Shown: one piece after another, positions 1-10,574 of the stretch
Layout of the letters: every line of letters begins with the position of its first letter
How positions within the stretch are numbered: position 1 is the first letter of the stretch
The notes under the pieces: generated by a model
The model's input: the letters and a program-made list of their open reading frames with translations, nothing else
The model's database searches: none
Told to the model about the DNA's origin: nothing
Translations under genes and position numbers: made by a program
Assembly: GCA_963422465.1 (NCBI GenBank)
Contig: OY730175.1
Span: forward strand, 806,001 to 870,000
Source: Lichina pygmaea
Lineage: Eukaryota; Ascomycota; Lichinomycetes; Lichinales; Lichinaceae
DNA: 64,000 bases
Direction of reading: 5' to 3'

Positions 1-470
1 TTTCGGCTTTCCCCGCCAAGAACTTATGAGACTTCAATAAGTCCTGAGTATTTCCTGGGTCTGTGCGCTGTGCATCACCGATCGAGATCACGGCATTCTG
101 TTCCTGCTACTTTTGTCACTACCCGCTCTCCGGTTTTCTTCGGCATGCAGATCGCGGCAGGCCCGGCCCTTTCCTCAATCATTTTCTTTCCGGTCGTCTC
201 GATGCTCGACTTCCCTCGTCCACTTTCGATCTTTCCTTCCTTATCGACGCTCGTTTTTGCCTCCCCCGAAGGCTCATCGTCTCTTGATTCTTCCTTTGAT
301 CTCTTGTAATAGCACTCGTACTGTTCTACGAGCGTCCCTCATTCGTTTGGGCCTCAGCTGTCGTTGCATTCGATCTTTCAATCGCTTCTAGTTTCGTGTC
401 GGTCGTGACGGGTATTCCAGAGCCGACGGAGGACTCATTCGCAGTCGATCAAGACTGAGATCGGACCAAG
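1..470. other. 5' flank of the GH72 gene
   Basis: Pyrimidine-rich DNA without a convincing gene. The short overlapping open frames between 63 and 391 are in three phases of the same CT-rich stretch and look like promoter or 5' leader sequence of the gene starting at 471. Confidence 0.5.
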
Positions 471-1934
471 ATGAAGGTCCTCGATGGTCTTGCGTACTCG
501 GCGGCAGTGGCCCTCTCGGCCACGACGGCCTGGGCCGCCGCGGCGAAGCCGGTCAAGCGGGAGGTGACGGCCGTGACGGTCAAGGGAAACGGTGAGGCCC
601 TCCTCGACCATGGCGATCGATTGCCAGCTTGCTGATCTCGCGACGCAGCCTTCTGGACCGGTGACAAGCGCTTCTACATCCGCGGCGTCGCCTACCAACC
701 CGGTGGCGCCTCGGACATGGCAGACCCGCTCGCCGATCCCGACATCTGCAAGCGCGACATCGCAAAGTTCAAGGAGCTCGGTCTCAACACGATTCGCGTC
801 TACCACGTCGACAACTCGATGGACCACGACGAGTGCATGGACGCCTTGGCCGAAGCCGGCATCTACCTGCTCCTGGACGTCAACACGCCGCTCTACTCGC
901 TCAACCGCGACAAGCCAGCGCGGTCCTACAACGACGTGTACCTGCAGAATGTCTTCGCCACGATCGATATGTTCTCGAAGTACGACAACATCCTCGGCTA
1001 CTTCTCCGGGAACGAGGTCATCGACTTCCCGGAAACCGCCCCGGCCGCTCCCTACGTCAAGGCCGTGACGCGCGACATACGGCAGTACATCGGCACGCGA
1101 GGCTACCGGAAGATCCCCGTCGGGTACGCCGCCGTCGACGACGAGACCAACCGCGAGCAGATGGCCAAATACATGAACTGCGGCACCGAAGACGAGAGGA
1201 GCGACTTCTTCGCCTTCAACGACTACTCGTGGTGCGACCCGTCGTCCTTCACCCTGTCGGGCTGGGATCAGAAGGTGGAGAACTACAGCTCCTACAGCAT
1301 CCCGCTGTTGTACGTGACCTGATCCTCCGAGACTCGGCTGCCGCGACGTTGCCGTTGGCTGACGTGTCCTTGCAGCCTGTCCGAGTACGGATGCATCAAG
1401 AACGAGCGCAAGTTCGGAGAGGTGGCCTCGCTCTACTCGGAAGACATGAGCGCCGTCTTCTCGGGCGGTCTCGTGTACGAATACACCCTCGAAGAGAACG
1501 GCTACGGGCTCGTCAAGATCGAGGGAGACTCGGTCGAGGAGCTGGACGACTTCGATGCGCTGAAGGAAGCCTTCGCGAACCAGGAAGATCCGACCGGGGA
1601 CGCCGGCTACAAGGAAGACGGCGATCCGAGCGAGTGTCCGGCCATGATCGGCGACTGGGAGGTCGAGGACGAGACCCTGCCGGCGTTGCCTTCCAAGGCG
1701 AAAGCGATGTACGCCGAAGGCGCTGGCGAGGGAGTCGGCATGGAGGGGCTCGGTTCTCAGGAGGCCGGTACGCCCAGCGAGGGCGACGCCGAACCCGGCT
1801 CGGGCATCGTGACCACGACCGCCTCGCCGACCGGAGCGGCGGCCGCCATCCGGGCTCCGGACATGGCCGCCGCCTCGACGGTCTTCACCTTTGCCTTCAT
1901 CGCGTCGGCGCTGTTCGGGGCCGCTCTGCTGTGA
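471..1934 (+). CDS. GH72 1,3-beta-glucanosyltransferase, GPI-anchored (GAS/GEL family)
   Basis: Exons 471-591, 649-1309 and 1376-1934 join in frame to 446 residues; both introns have GT-AG ends. The enzyme family cuts beta-1,3-glucan and transfers the new end to another glucan chain at the outer face of the plasma membrane, elongating cell-wall glucan. Visible features: an N-terminal signal peptide (residues 1-22), the GH72 core with YHVDNSMDHD, the acid/base Glu in the YFSGNEV motif, and the nucleophile Glu in PLFLSEYGC, which is completed only when intron 2 is removed. The tail is Ser/Thr/Gly-rich and ends in a hydrophobic stretch (STVFTFAFIASALFGAALL) typical of a GPI signal. No Cys-rich CBM43/X8 box is seen before the tail, so this resembles the GEL1-type shorter subclass. 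Family assignment is firm; the exact paralogue is not resolved. Confidence 0.95.
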
Positions 1935-2538
1935 GGCGGCCTACACAGATCCCAGAGCGTCCTTCGCGATGGGCGGCTCAAGAGCCGGGGAACGAGTGCT
2001 GCGACTTTCCAGCCTCGACGACCGGACATGACCTGGTCCTGGCACAACCCTCTCGTCACGCCCTCTCCACCGGACTCGGCGCGTACACAACCCATTGGTC
2101 GCTCAGCACGTACAAATAGATCCGGACTCTAGTCTCACACCGCCATAGATACGATCGAGCGTTCATGGCGCCTCGAATGTCCCGTACGATGACAAACAGC
2201 TCGGCCTTTCGAGCACGATCTGTCTCCAGGCACGTCGAGGTCCTCAGGTAGAAGCACCGGTTGCTTACGTACTCTAGGCCCCAAACCACGTGGGGCACAT
2301 GCAAGTTCAGGTGTCGCCGAGTTCAGCGGTCTCCCGGAGCTGCGCGGCAGATCCACTGTGCGCAGCGTACGGAGCAACAGGGTACGAGGGTACCGGTACT
2401 TCGTACCCGTACAGTCATAGTCGCCACGTCAAAGGGGCTCAGCCTGCAACAGTTTTTTTCAAACCGACATCGTCCATGAGATCAGTCAACTGCTAATCAG
2501 TCGTACATCCGCCTACGTCTGCAGCAAAGACTCTTGAA
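1935..2538. other. intergenic, 600 bp
   Basis: Contains GTAC-rich palindromic stretches (about 2375-2412) and a short T run; no gene seen. It holds the 3' flank of the GH72 gene and the presumed promoter of the HNH gene. Confidence 0.4.
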
Positions 2539-2596
2539 ATGTCGCATCTCAAACCCAGCCTAGCACCTCCACCCGTCCTACCCATCCCAAAGACGA

Positions 2597-3580
2597 TTGT
2601 GGTCCTGCACCCGGACTTATCCTGACGGTAGAAACAACCTAACAGGACTGCCAGCCAACGATGACGGTGGTATCCACTACGACACGGTACTGGTGGCCTG
2701 CCAGATCCTGGCCAACAACCGGTGGGACGGTTTCTTTGCTCGCAAGACAGCAGCTCCAGCCGTGGCACCGGCATTCGAGCCTGTCGAGAGACCTGCCGAT
2801 AACATCCTCCGCGGGCAGGAACACTACTTTTGCCTGCCGGATCGTCCGGCCCCGAACCCAGATTCGCCATACCCCATCGTCGTCGCCTTCACCGACTGGC
2901 GATTGCCGCACTCAGGGATGCCGTCCATCTGGAGCGACGTGGATCTAAACCCAGGGCACTTGGGTGCCGGTGTGGAGGAGGGATTCATGCCAACGGAGGG
3001 GTGCTGCATCACGGCGTGCGGCGACGCAACCGAGAAGTCACACGTCGTGCACAAGAACCTAGGCGACTGGTTCAACGTCAACCACATGCGGCCCTACGCA
3101 CCTCGCAGCAGTATGACGACGCAGCAAATCAATAGCCCAGCCAACATCGTATACATGCGGAAAGACCTACACGCACTTTTTGACGGGGGTGTGTTCACCA
3201 TTGTGCCTAAGGAGGGCCACCTGGCCCTGCACATCTTTCTATCGACACCCTCGCAACAGCTTGAGGACACCTACCACAACCGTGTGCTATGGCCGCTCAC
3301 GCTGATCTCGCGTGAGTATCTGTCGGTGCGTTTTGCGTCGACAATACTTTCCTATGGGCTCACGGGGGAATTCCTCGAGGAAGGGCTGCCTGACCATAGA
3401 GTCATACTGCGTTGGGATCCGGAGGGAATGACGCATGCTGTCGAGGACATGGACCAGGACAAATGCAAGACAGTCCTTTACGCAAAGCGAGCCAAGAGTT
3501 CCAGCAGCAGCCCGTCCAAGAAACGGCGAGCGGAATGTGGCAGCACACAGGGTCGAGGCACAAGCGCCAATGCTGATGCT

Positions 3581-3633
<53 letters not shown>

Positions 3634-3928
3634 TGATGGGCCACTGACAGACGGGGAATGCTCGGCGGACAACTCCTTCGCAACCAAGGAGGAGGACAGC
3701 GACACCGAAGATTCACCACCACGGGGGCGGTCGCGAAAGCGGGCTGTCGACCGTGTCAACAGTGCGGAGGGGTACATGAACGTGCGGAGAGTATGTATGG
3801 TGCCTGTTCGAAAGAAGAAAGAAGGAGAAGAGGAGTACTTGTCCAGTAATTCCAAGAGTGAGACTCCAGACTCCGGTGAGACGGGTCTTTCGAAATCAAG
3901 AATGGATGAAGATTGTGGCAATGAATAA
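2597..3928 (+). CDS. HNH_2-type nuclease-domain protein, 5' end frameshifted
   Basis: The open frame encodes 443 residues. The central part has the look of the fungal HNH endonuclease domain family (PF13391): a Cys pair near GCCITACGD, SHVVHKNLGDWF, and then the block VYMRKDLHALFDGGVFTIVPK. These proteins are common and often multicopy in filamentous fungi, and their biological role is unknown. The C-terminal third is low complexity, with Asp-Thr dipeptides from a 6-bp repeat, then acidic and Lys/Arg-rich stretches. The annotated ATG gives a poor N-terminus; a better one starts at ATG 2539 in another frame (MSHLKPSLAPPPVLPIPKTI...HP) and would run straight into TYPDGRNNLTG if one G near 2614 were absent. 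The copy is therefore either a pseudogene, a sequencing error, or translated from the internal ATG. Confidence 0.75.
3581..3634 (+). repeat. GACACC hexanucleotide repeat inside the HNH gene
   Basis: About nine copies of GACACC in frame, coding Asp-Thr dipeptides in the C-terminal low-complexity region. Its length is a multiple of three, so copy-number changes keep the frame. Confidence 0.85.
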
Positions 3929-6090
3929 GCACCTTGTACTGCACCTGAGTGGGTTGAAAAGCTGAGACTTCTTGGTTGACAGTCAGTCAGACACGTCAAC
4001 GACCACCAAACCAACAACGACAGACCGAACATTGATCATGATGGAGGATCTGATCAGCTGACATACCTGTCTTAGAGCTCCCATCAATAGTCCCCCTTAA
4101 CCAATTGAATCCGGATAGAGTCTCCATTCTATAGTCCACCAACATGAAGTGTCTGCCGGTGTGACAGAGATGTCTGCCAGCCACAACACATCAAGAACCT
4201 AAGAGAGCTGCGTACTTACAGATGGATGATTGATGGCTCAGGCCATACTAGAAGATACTGTAGGTCGATTGATTGATTGAAGTCTTCCACCATTCTAAAA
4301 CTAGCTAACTAGATCATGCCAGGAGGAGCGATAATAATTTAAAAGGATAAAACTGTCTTCAGTGAGAGTAAAAACTCTTCCTTCTCCTCTATTCTGGGAT
4401 CTTTTACTGCGGATGTTGTGCTTGTGTGTACGTGTGTTGTAGATCTTGTAGTCACTGACGGATGTGGCTACTCTGCTTCTGTCTCCACCCTACCCCCTGC
4501 ATCCCTTCCACATGAAAATCTATAAGACAGCTGAGAGTGCCCCCCCCCCCTGACATGGGTAAGAGCTTGAGCAAAGAAGTCCTAGCCAGATATGGAATGT
4601 TTGTATAATCATCTCAATCCGCACACAAGTGGCAGGTGACAGAACGGGAGATGGATCAAGACGGTGAAGTGGCGAAGTGGTCGTCGTCCCGCGTGGCCAA
4701 GAGAGGAGCAAAGATTGGCCTGGGCCGGGCCATGCCGAAGCGGGACTGAACAGGGAAGAGTCACGGGAACAGAGAAACACAAGGTTCGATGCACGTGAAC
4801 TGCAGCTACAATTGTGTGGAAGAGGAGGAGGGGTTGTTGGCCTACAGCAGCATTTCGGATGTTGACAAGTGAGGATGAAGACAGACAAGGAAAAGCGAGA
4901 TCTGAGTACTCCGTACACCACTGTAGGACCCAGCATCTCATATAGCTTCTAGAAAGTTGCGACCGAAAGAAACTTGCCACGTGATTCCTTCAAGACTTGT
5001 GATGCCGATATGTGACAGCACTGCAAAGATGTACGTGCCGACCTAAGCGAGGGCGGCACCGAAGTAGGAGGGGGGCGGCGCCGGAGAAGCATGATGGGGG
5101 GGTATGGCAGTAACTGTCCGGAACGATTCCTACCCGTGCTACATACGTACCTACGTACGTATGACTTCAGAATGACGAGGCACTTCGAGGACAATAGAAT
5201 CTTGTATTCAATAGGATGTACTCTAGCATTCATCTACAGTACAAAGGGTTAGCGCCCTTCTGTAAGTCAGGTGGTATGACGTTGCAGATCGCTCAACTCC
5301 AACAGCAAAAACAACAGGACTTTTGCTAGGGCGGTAGGTCTACTGTTGATATCAGGTGTCTTGCAGCAGGAAGGTACGGTACCGCGTACGCTCCGTACAG
5401 AGAAGACGTTCTGTCGTTTCGGCCCCGCCGACGTCCTGTCGGTGAACCTTTCAACTTGCCCTTGCGCTGCTGTTCTCCACGTTTCTTCGTGTATCCGTTT
5501 TTACAGGAGCCTGTACGTACGTACGTACGTACGGTACGTACGTGTTCGTCGGCCCTGATGGCGATGACCGCGGTTCTCATGCTTGGACACCACCGTCACT
5601 TGCTGCTGCTTGATCCTTTGTTCTTCGATCCAAAAGTACATCGAGTCATGCGCCGCATCGCCCCGTCGCTCACCTGTGCCTGCCGCGGCCTAATACCGAC
5701 TTGTACTAGCGTCTCCGTCCCAGTCGGACTGCGAGGTGGCGGCGCCGCCAACCAATCCACCGTCCCTCTATGCCAGTCTCCGGTATGAGGATGGCCGCGG
5801 CACCACGTCGTCACCCGCCTACGCCGCATCGCTCGAGGCGCACCCTGGAAGTCTATGGTTGTAAGTCGCCGCTCGGAACATCGGAACGCCGAGGCCAAGG
5901 CCTTGCCGAGCATGCCCGATCGGCCCTGGCGTGCCTGAGTGGCCGCTTCTGGCCTGGCACGTGCCTGGCAGGCGTGGGAAAAGCCCGGAAAGCTCGGCTC
6001 TATATACGAGTGCTTGCGCTTGAGAGCTGCCGAGCTCTACGGCAGCTTTATGCCGGAGATCCAGCTCCATCTGAACCGTTGCCGCAGACA
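3929..6090. other. intergenic, 2.1 kb, with TACGTA runs
   Basis: No credible gene. There is a poly-C run near 4540-4551 and dense TACGTA palindromes at about 5138-5163 and 5513-5541. The frames at 4520-4980 and 5326-5913 overlap each other on both strands and resemble nothing. Confidence 0.45.
5999..6006 (+). promoter_or_regulatory. TATA box of the secreted-protein gene
   Basis: CTATATAC lies about 85 bp upstream of the ATG at 6091, a plausible core promoter position for a fungal gene with a short leader. Confidence 0.5.
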
Positions 6091-7146
6091 ATGTCCAGCT
6101 TCTCGTCGGTCCTTAAGCTCCTCGGCCTTGGCCTGTGGCTCGCCAGCGTCTTGGTGAACGGTCAGCATGGCCGAAGGCGCCCTCGGGACTGGGCCGCGCG
6201 CAACCGGGCCACGATCGAGCGCATCTACGACCTGACCGTGTATCCGAACCAGCTGCCGATCATCCAAGGCGGGGCCGCGGCCGTGCCGGAGCGCCTCTTC
6301 GCCGACGGAACCCGCGGTCGCATCACGCCTGTCGGCGAGTTTGAAGACCTCGAGGGCACGGTCGAGTACTTCTGGGGTCTGGCCCCCGTGCCCCAGGGTC
6401 CGAATGGCACTATCTTCAGTCGCTCCGAGGTCGTGTCGTTCCAGTCGCAATGCCCCGAGGTGGCCTCGTCCGTGGTCTACCTGTACACGTCTCGGTACGA
6501 TGCGGAGACGGGCGAGCCGGGCGAAGAGATCTCCATCCTAAAGCAGGTGAGGATGCGCCCCTCGGGCCCGGTAGGGCAAGCCTGGGATGGAGCATCCGCG
6601 GTGACTCGTTCGACAGATTGCGTTCTGGAGGTTCGACGACCAAGGCGCCGTTCTCTACTACGACGCATCGATCCCGACGCTCCAGCAGTGGTCCACCATC
6701 ACGACCGGAGCGGACCTGTCGCAGCCTGGGTTCGCCGACGCTACCGTCGCGCAGGTGTGCGGCCTGACGCAATTGCGCTGCACGGGCAACAACACGCAGT
6801 ACGTCAGCCTCGAGGACTGCATACAGACGCTCTCGCGGAAGCGCATTGGCGACTACAACGAGGCTTGGAGCGACACTGTCGCGTGCCGGACCATTCATCT
6901 CTTGCTGGTTCAGATCCGACCCGAGGTACGCGCTTTGCGCCGGTGGATTCGCTCGACGACGGCATTGCTGACCCTGGCCCTGTCGTCCTCTGCCAGATTC
7001 ACTGCCCCCACGTCGGGCCGACCGGTGGTGGCAAGTGCGTGGATAAGCCGTACCTGGACAAGTACTTTGACGACGAGCGTCTGTTCGGCCGACCGACGGG
7101 GACGACCTTTGTGTGCGATCCCGAGAAGAAGAGAGGCCACCGCTGA
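6091..7146 (+). CDS. secreted protein of unknown function with HCPHVG motif
   Basis: Exons 6091-6546, 6617-6925 and 6997-7146 join to 304 residues with phase-0 introns of 70 and 71 bp. A clear signal peptide (residues 1-23, ending near LVNG) is followed by a mature region with few Cys. After splicing, the block IAFWRFDDQG/VLYYDASIPTL appears across intron 1, then VCGLTQLRCTGNNTQY, and finally RPEIHCPHVGPTGGGKCVD across intron 2. I recognise this motif set as recurrent in fungal secreted proteins but know no tested function. The spliced C-terminus is conserved-looking and ends in a basic tail, so the gene appears intact. It stands alone between intergenic DNA and a LINE relic. Confidence 0.85.
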   Translation: MSSFSSVLKLLGLGLWLASVLVNGQHGRRRPRDWAARNRATIERIYDLTVYPNQLPIIQGGAAAVPERLFADGTRGRITPVGEFEDLEGTVEYFWGLAPVPQGPNGTIFSRSEVVSFQSQCPEVASSVVYLYTSRYDAETGEPGEEISILKQVRMRPSGPVGQAWDGASAVTRSTDCVLEVRRPRRRSLLRRIDPDAPAVVHHHDRSGPVAAWVRRRYRRAGVRPDAIALHGQQHAVRQPRGLHTDALAEAHWRLQRGLERHCRVPDHSSLAGSDPTRGTRFAPVDSLDDGIADPGPVVLCQIHCPHVGPTGGGKCVDKPYLDKYFDDERLFGRPTGTTFVCDPEKKRGHR

Positions 7147-7603
7147 GGGATCGTGTCTGGACCTTGTCCATCTCTGCCGGTCGTCCCCGATCGGCGCGCC
7201 CGAGGGCGGGGTCGAGGAACACCATCATGGTAGAATGACCATGGCGGGAAGCTGTCGAGAGAAGATCGTACCCCCTTGGATCGAACGGCAGGAGTTTGAA
7301 ATCATACGCACCAGTCTATACACATGAAGCCTGCCTGCTGGGGTCAACCCTAACCACCGTCCAACCACGCCAAAAGCGTCCTCCGTCTTCGCCCCGTTCG
7401 AACCGGAGCCACCAACATGCCCGGTCGGCTGTCCGATCGCGTCGAGACCCCATCGAGGCCGTCGTATCCGGAGACCACCCCGCCATGCTCACCCACCTAT
7501 CCTAAAAGATGCAACAACAGGACCACGGTACGTCGTAGGTACACCAATATATCAAGAGTAGCACCTTGTACCCGTAGTACGATAGCGACTCAGGCACCGT
7601 AAG
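7147..7603. other. intergenic between the secreted-protein gene and LINE relic
   Basis: No gene or clear repeat seen; probably 3' flank of the upstream gene and the edge of the retroelement insertion. Confidence 0.35.
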
Positions 7604-8450
7604 GTGGCGCTAGTCAAGATCAAGAACACGGTGGAAGCAGAACACCTACGCCGGGTGTCGTGTGGGGAGCCGAAGGAACGGATCAAGCGCCTCAGGAATA
7701 CTAGCGCCAGAGCGGTACTGGGCGTACGGCGACTACCCAGCGGCGACTACACGCTCCAGACCTCTACGGTCGCAGCAAAGAATGAGCTGGACCGGTCAAC
7801 AGAGTGGCTGGCCAGGACCGTATCGGGAAGTCGGCGGAGGTATCCCGACGAGTCTACTCCGTGCTGGTTCACCGAGTCGGGACCAAGTCCATCGACGCGG
7901 AGCAACAGCAACAGGCGATCAATGCCCTCACCCAAGCAGAATCACACCCTGCACCCGGGACTCGGGATTGTGAAAGCGGCATGGCCTCAGGCAGCACAAG
8001 GGAAGGACTACTCGTCGCCAGTGGTGGACACCTATGAGCCGGCAGCAGCAAACCGAATGCTCGACGAGGGTATTGTCAAAGGAGCAGATTGTCAAGACAT
8101 GCGAGAATCTACCACGGCAACGTACGATTGCGGCAATGTTACAAGTGCCAGCGATACGGCCATGTAGCAACAGCGTGCCGTGACCTGCAGTGCTGCGCCC
8201 ATTGCTCCGGCCAACATGACACCCAACATTGCAGAGTCTCGGAGGATCCAGCCTGGGCCCGCTGCGGTGCCTGCCATCAGCGAGAGCACAAGGCCTGGGA
8301 CAAAAGCTGTGCCACGCGCGTGACCGGGAGTTGAACCGGCTCACTGCTGCCGTACATAGCAGGAAATACACCGCTCTCCGGCGGCGTTCAGACCGCGAGT
8401 ACCCGTTCCCTGCCCATCTCTCGCAAGTTTCGGTCGTTGGCTTCAACAGC
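7604..8450 (+). pseudogene. decayed Tad-like LINE retrotransposon ORF1 (gag-like)
   Basis: Pieces of one protein are spread over shifting frames. Near 7660-7800 is KERIKRLRNTSARAVLGVRRL...GDYTLQT, the kind of block seen in fungal LINE ORF1; 7804-7915 continues in another frame; 7930-8100 returns to the first; and 8106-8334 carries zinc knuckles. The first knuckle, CYKCQRYGHVATAC, is C-X2-C-X4-H-X4-C; the second, CAHCSGQHDTQHC, is C-X2-C-X3-H-X4-C; a third Cys/His group, CGACHQREHKAWDKSC, follows. At least three frame changes show it is dead. No endonuclease or reverse transcriptase follows, so this is a fragment. It ends a few tens of bases from the 3' end of SNU13, which it faces convergently. 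Confidence 0.8.
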
Positions 8451-8489
8451 ACCGAGTCGAAACTTCCTCGACGTCGTGCTTCCGAGCTC

Positions 8490-9066
8490 TCAGATCAAGA
8501 GCCTTTCCACCTTGTCCTTCAATGTTCGGATCTGGCTCATGAGATCGCTGGCTTCGTTGGTGATGACGCTCGCGGCGATGACCGAGCGACTGACGCCGCA
8601 TGCGCGACCCAGCGCGATCTTGGACGGCACATACACGTACGGTACTGCTTTGTCTTCGCAGAGCAGCGGCAGGTGGAGGAGGATAGCCAGCGGCGTCGTG
8701 TCGGCGGCTAGGATGATGAGCTCGGCTTTGCCGCGGTTGAGCGTCTTTGTGGCTGTTCGTCGAAAGTCAGTCGCCGGAGAACGGGAGGACGCAGGGGCAG
8801 CAAAGACGGAAGATGATGTTGGGCTGTTGACGGATGATGAGAGGATGATCACCTTCGTTGGCGCCCTTCTTGAGCTGGCGGTAGTGACTCGCCTGCTGCA
8901 CGATGTCAAGGAGCTCTTGGGAGAGAGCTTGGTCTGCCAGAGGAAACGCTGTTGCAAGAGGCGGGAGAGTCAGCCCTATCACGGGCGAACAGCATTCGAA
9001 GGCGAACGTAGCCACGGGCCTCAGCAAGACCGTCGTGAACATACCAGCGGGGTTAGTCTCTGCCAT
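8490..9066 (-). CDS. SNU13: SNU13, 15.5K protein of U4/U6.U5 tri-snRNP and box C/D snoRNPs
   Basis: On the minus strand, exons 9045-9066, 8853-8948 and 8490-8752 give 126 residues, the usual length. Snu13 is an L7Ae-family kink-turn RNA binding protein that nucleates U4 snRNP and C/D snoRNP assembly in the nucleus and nucleolus. The product contains [40 protein letters not shown], then the signature [20 protein letters not shown] and [16 protein letters not shown], ending KVERLLI. The first exon is only 22 nt (seven codons plus one base), so the start depends on splicing; introns are 96 and 100 bp with GT-AG ends. It is divergent from the V-ATPase gene and convergent with the LINE relic. Confidence 0.96.
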
Positions 9067-9513
9067 CGCTTCTGATTGCTCCGCCGTCGAGTAGCGGCAG
9101 GAAGATGCTGTAAAATATCGAAGCTGAGAATGAAGACTGACGGTGAAAGGGTTCCTTGCCTTGGCTCGCCCTCTTACCGTACCGGTTGTTTGGTGCTTTG
9201 CTACTCGAGCGTAAAATGTGTGGCCGTCGCATACGAGGACTCGTACGGTACGGTAACGACGATTTTGCCGGGCGGTGTGCGAGCGGCATAGTCAGCAGGT
9301 CACGGGATCACACGTAAATTACAGTCCTTCCTCACCACGTGACTCGACGACGAAGCATGCATCACAAGTTCCAAGACTCGCACCTCGTGACTTTATATTG
9401 GAGCTAGCGTTTTCCATATGTATCGGTGCTAGCGCCAATGCCTGCGTACACGAGCCGAGCCTCATCCCTTGTTCTCGCCTTCAAGCCACCGTGACAATCT
9501 TCCTCAAGCACTG

Positions 9514-9547
<34 letters not shown>

Positions 9548-9713
9548 TCATCATCGTCAACCGGCCGACGGTCTCTACTCCACTTCTCAAACGTGCCCAG
9601 CCAAGGTCTGTCGAGCGACGATCACACTTTCTACGTCGACCGACTTCTTCGAGGAGACTTGTTCAAAGTCCGCCGAAGCAAAAGAAGACTGCTTTTGCCA
9701 AGTCGCCGGCATC
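9067..9713. other. divergent promoter region SNU13 / V-ATPase c, with TCG microsatellite
   Basis: About 650 bp separate the two start codons, so the region probably carries both promoters. It includes a GTC/TCG trinucleotide run at about 9514-9560. The 9275-9865 open frame is a by-product of that repeat. Confidence 0.5.
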
Positions 9714-10574
9714 ATGTCGGACCTCTGGTATGTGGGCTCTCCATGGCTCTCGTCGCGATCAATCCTGTCCCCACGAATCAGGGGAGGCTTTTCATCGTGA
9801 AGACCTGGCGGCTGTCGATAGACTCAGGTATACTGACTCGAGAACCAGTCCCGTATATGCTGTGAGTTGCCACGCAATACAGCCTGCCGACACTGTCCCC
9901 AGCCTTCCTGTTCGGCGTGTTCGCCCAACCTGGCCACTGACCCAAGACAGCCCTTCTTTGGTGCGATGGGCTGTGCATCGGCCATCATCTTCACCTGCTT
10001 CGGTGCCGCCTATGGCACGGCAAAGTCGGGAGTTGGCATCTCGGCCATGGGTGTACTCCGACCGGATCTGATCGTCAAGAGTAAGCCTGTCGACGGCCCA
10101 CGACCGTCGAGCTGTCTCTCATGCATTCAACACAGATGTTGTTCCCGTCATCATGGCGGGTATCATCGGTATCTACGGGCTCGTGGTGTCGGTCCTGATC
10201 TCAGATAACCTCACCCAAAAGCTGCCTTTATATACGGCCTTTATCCAGCTCGGTGCGGGTCTCAGCGTTGGCTTGGCGGGCTTGGCGGCAGGGTACGTGC
10301 TCGCTGCTGTGCCTGAACGGTCTCCCTGCTCCGGGCTCACGTGGTTCTAGCTTCGCGATCGGGATCGTTGGAGATGCTGGTGTCCGAGGCTCGGCCCAGC
10401 AACCAAGGCTGTTCGTCGGCATGATCCTCATCCTCATTTTCGCCGAAGTGCTCGGTGCGTACAACATCCCCGTCGTGGTGCGTCATCCACGCTAATCGTA
10501 GTGTTGCAGGGCTGTACGGTCTCATCGTTGCCCTGCTTATGAACTCCAAGTCCACCCTGGACGCAGTGTGCTAG
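9714..10574 (+). CDS. vma3: V-type ATPase proteolipid subunit c (VMA3)
   Basis: Six exons, 9714-9727, 9849-9861, 9951-10080, 10136-10292, 10351-10454 and 10510-10574, join to 160 residues, the family's usual length. Exon 2 is a 13-nt microexon. The protein forms the rotating c-ring of the Vo sector in vacuolar and other endomembranes, carrying protons through an essential Glu in the fourth helix. The translation starts [17 protein letters not shown] and contains [57 protein letters not shown], and the proton-binding Glu in [12 protein letters not shown]. All five introns have GT-AG ends and phases close. The C-terminal tail [11 protein letters not shown] is slightly longer than the yeast form. 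Confidence 0.97.

Noticed and set aside
8229-9075. Plus-strand frames across SNU13
   Set aside because: Shadows of the minus-strand SNU13 exons.
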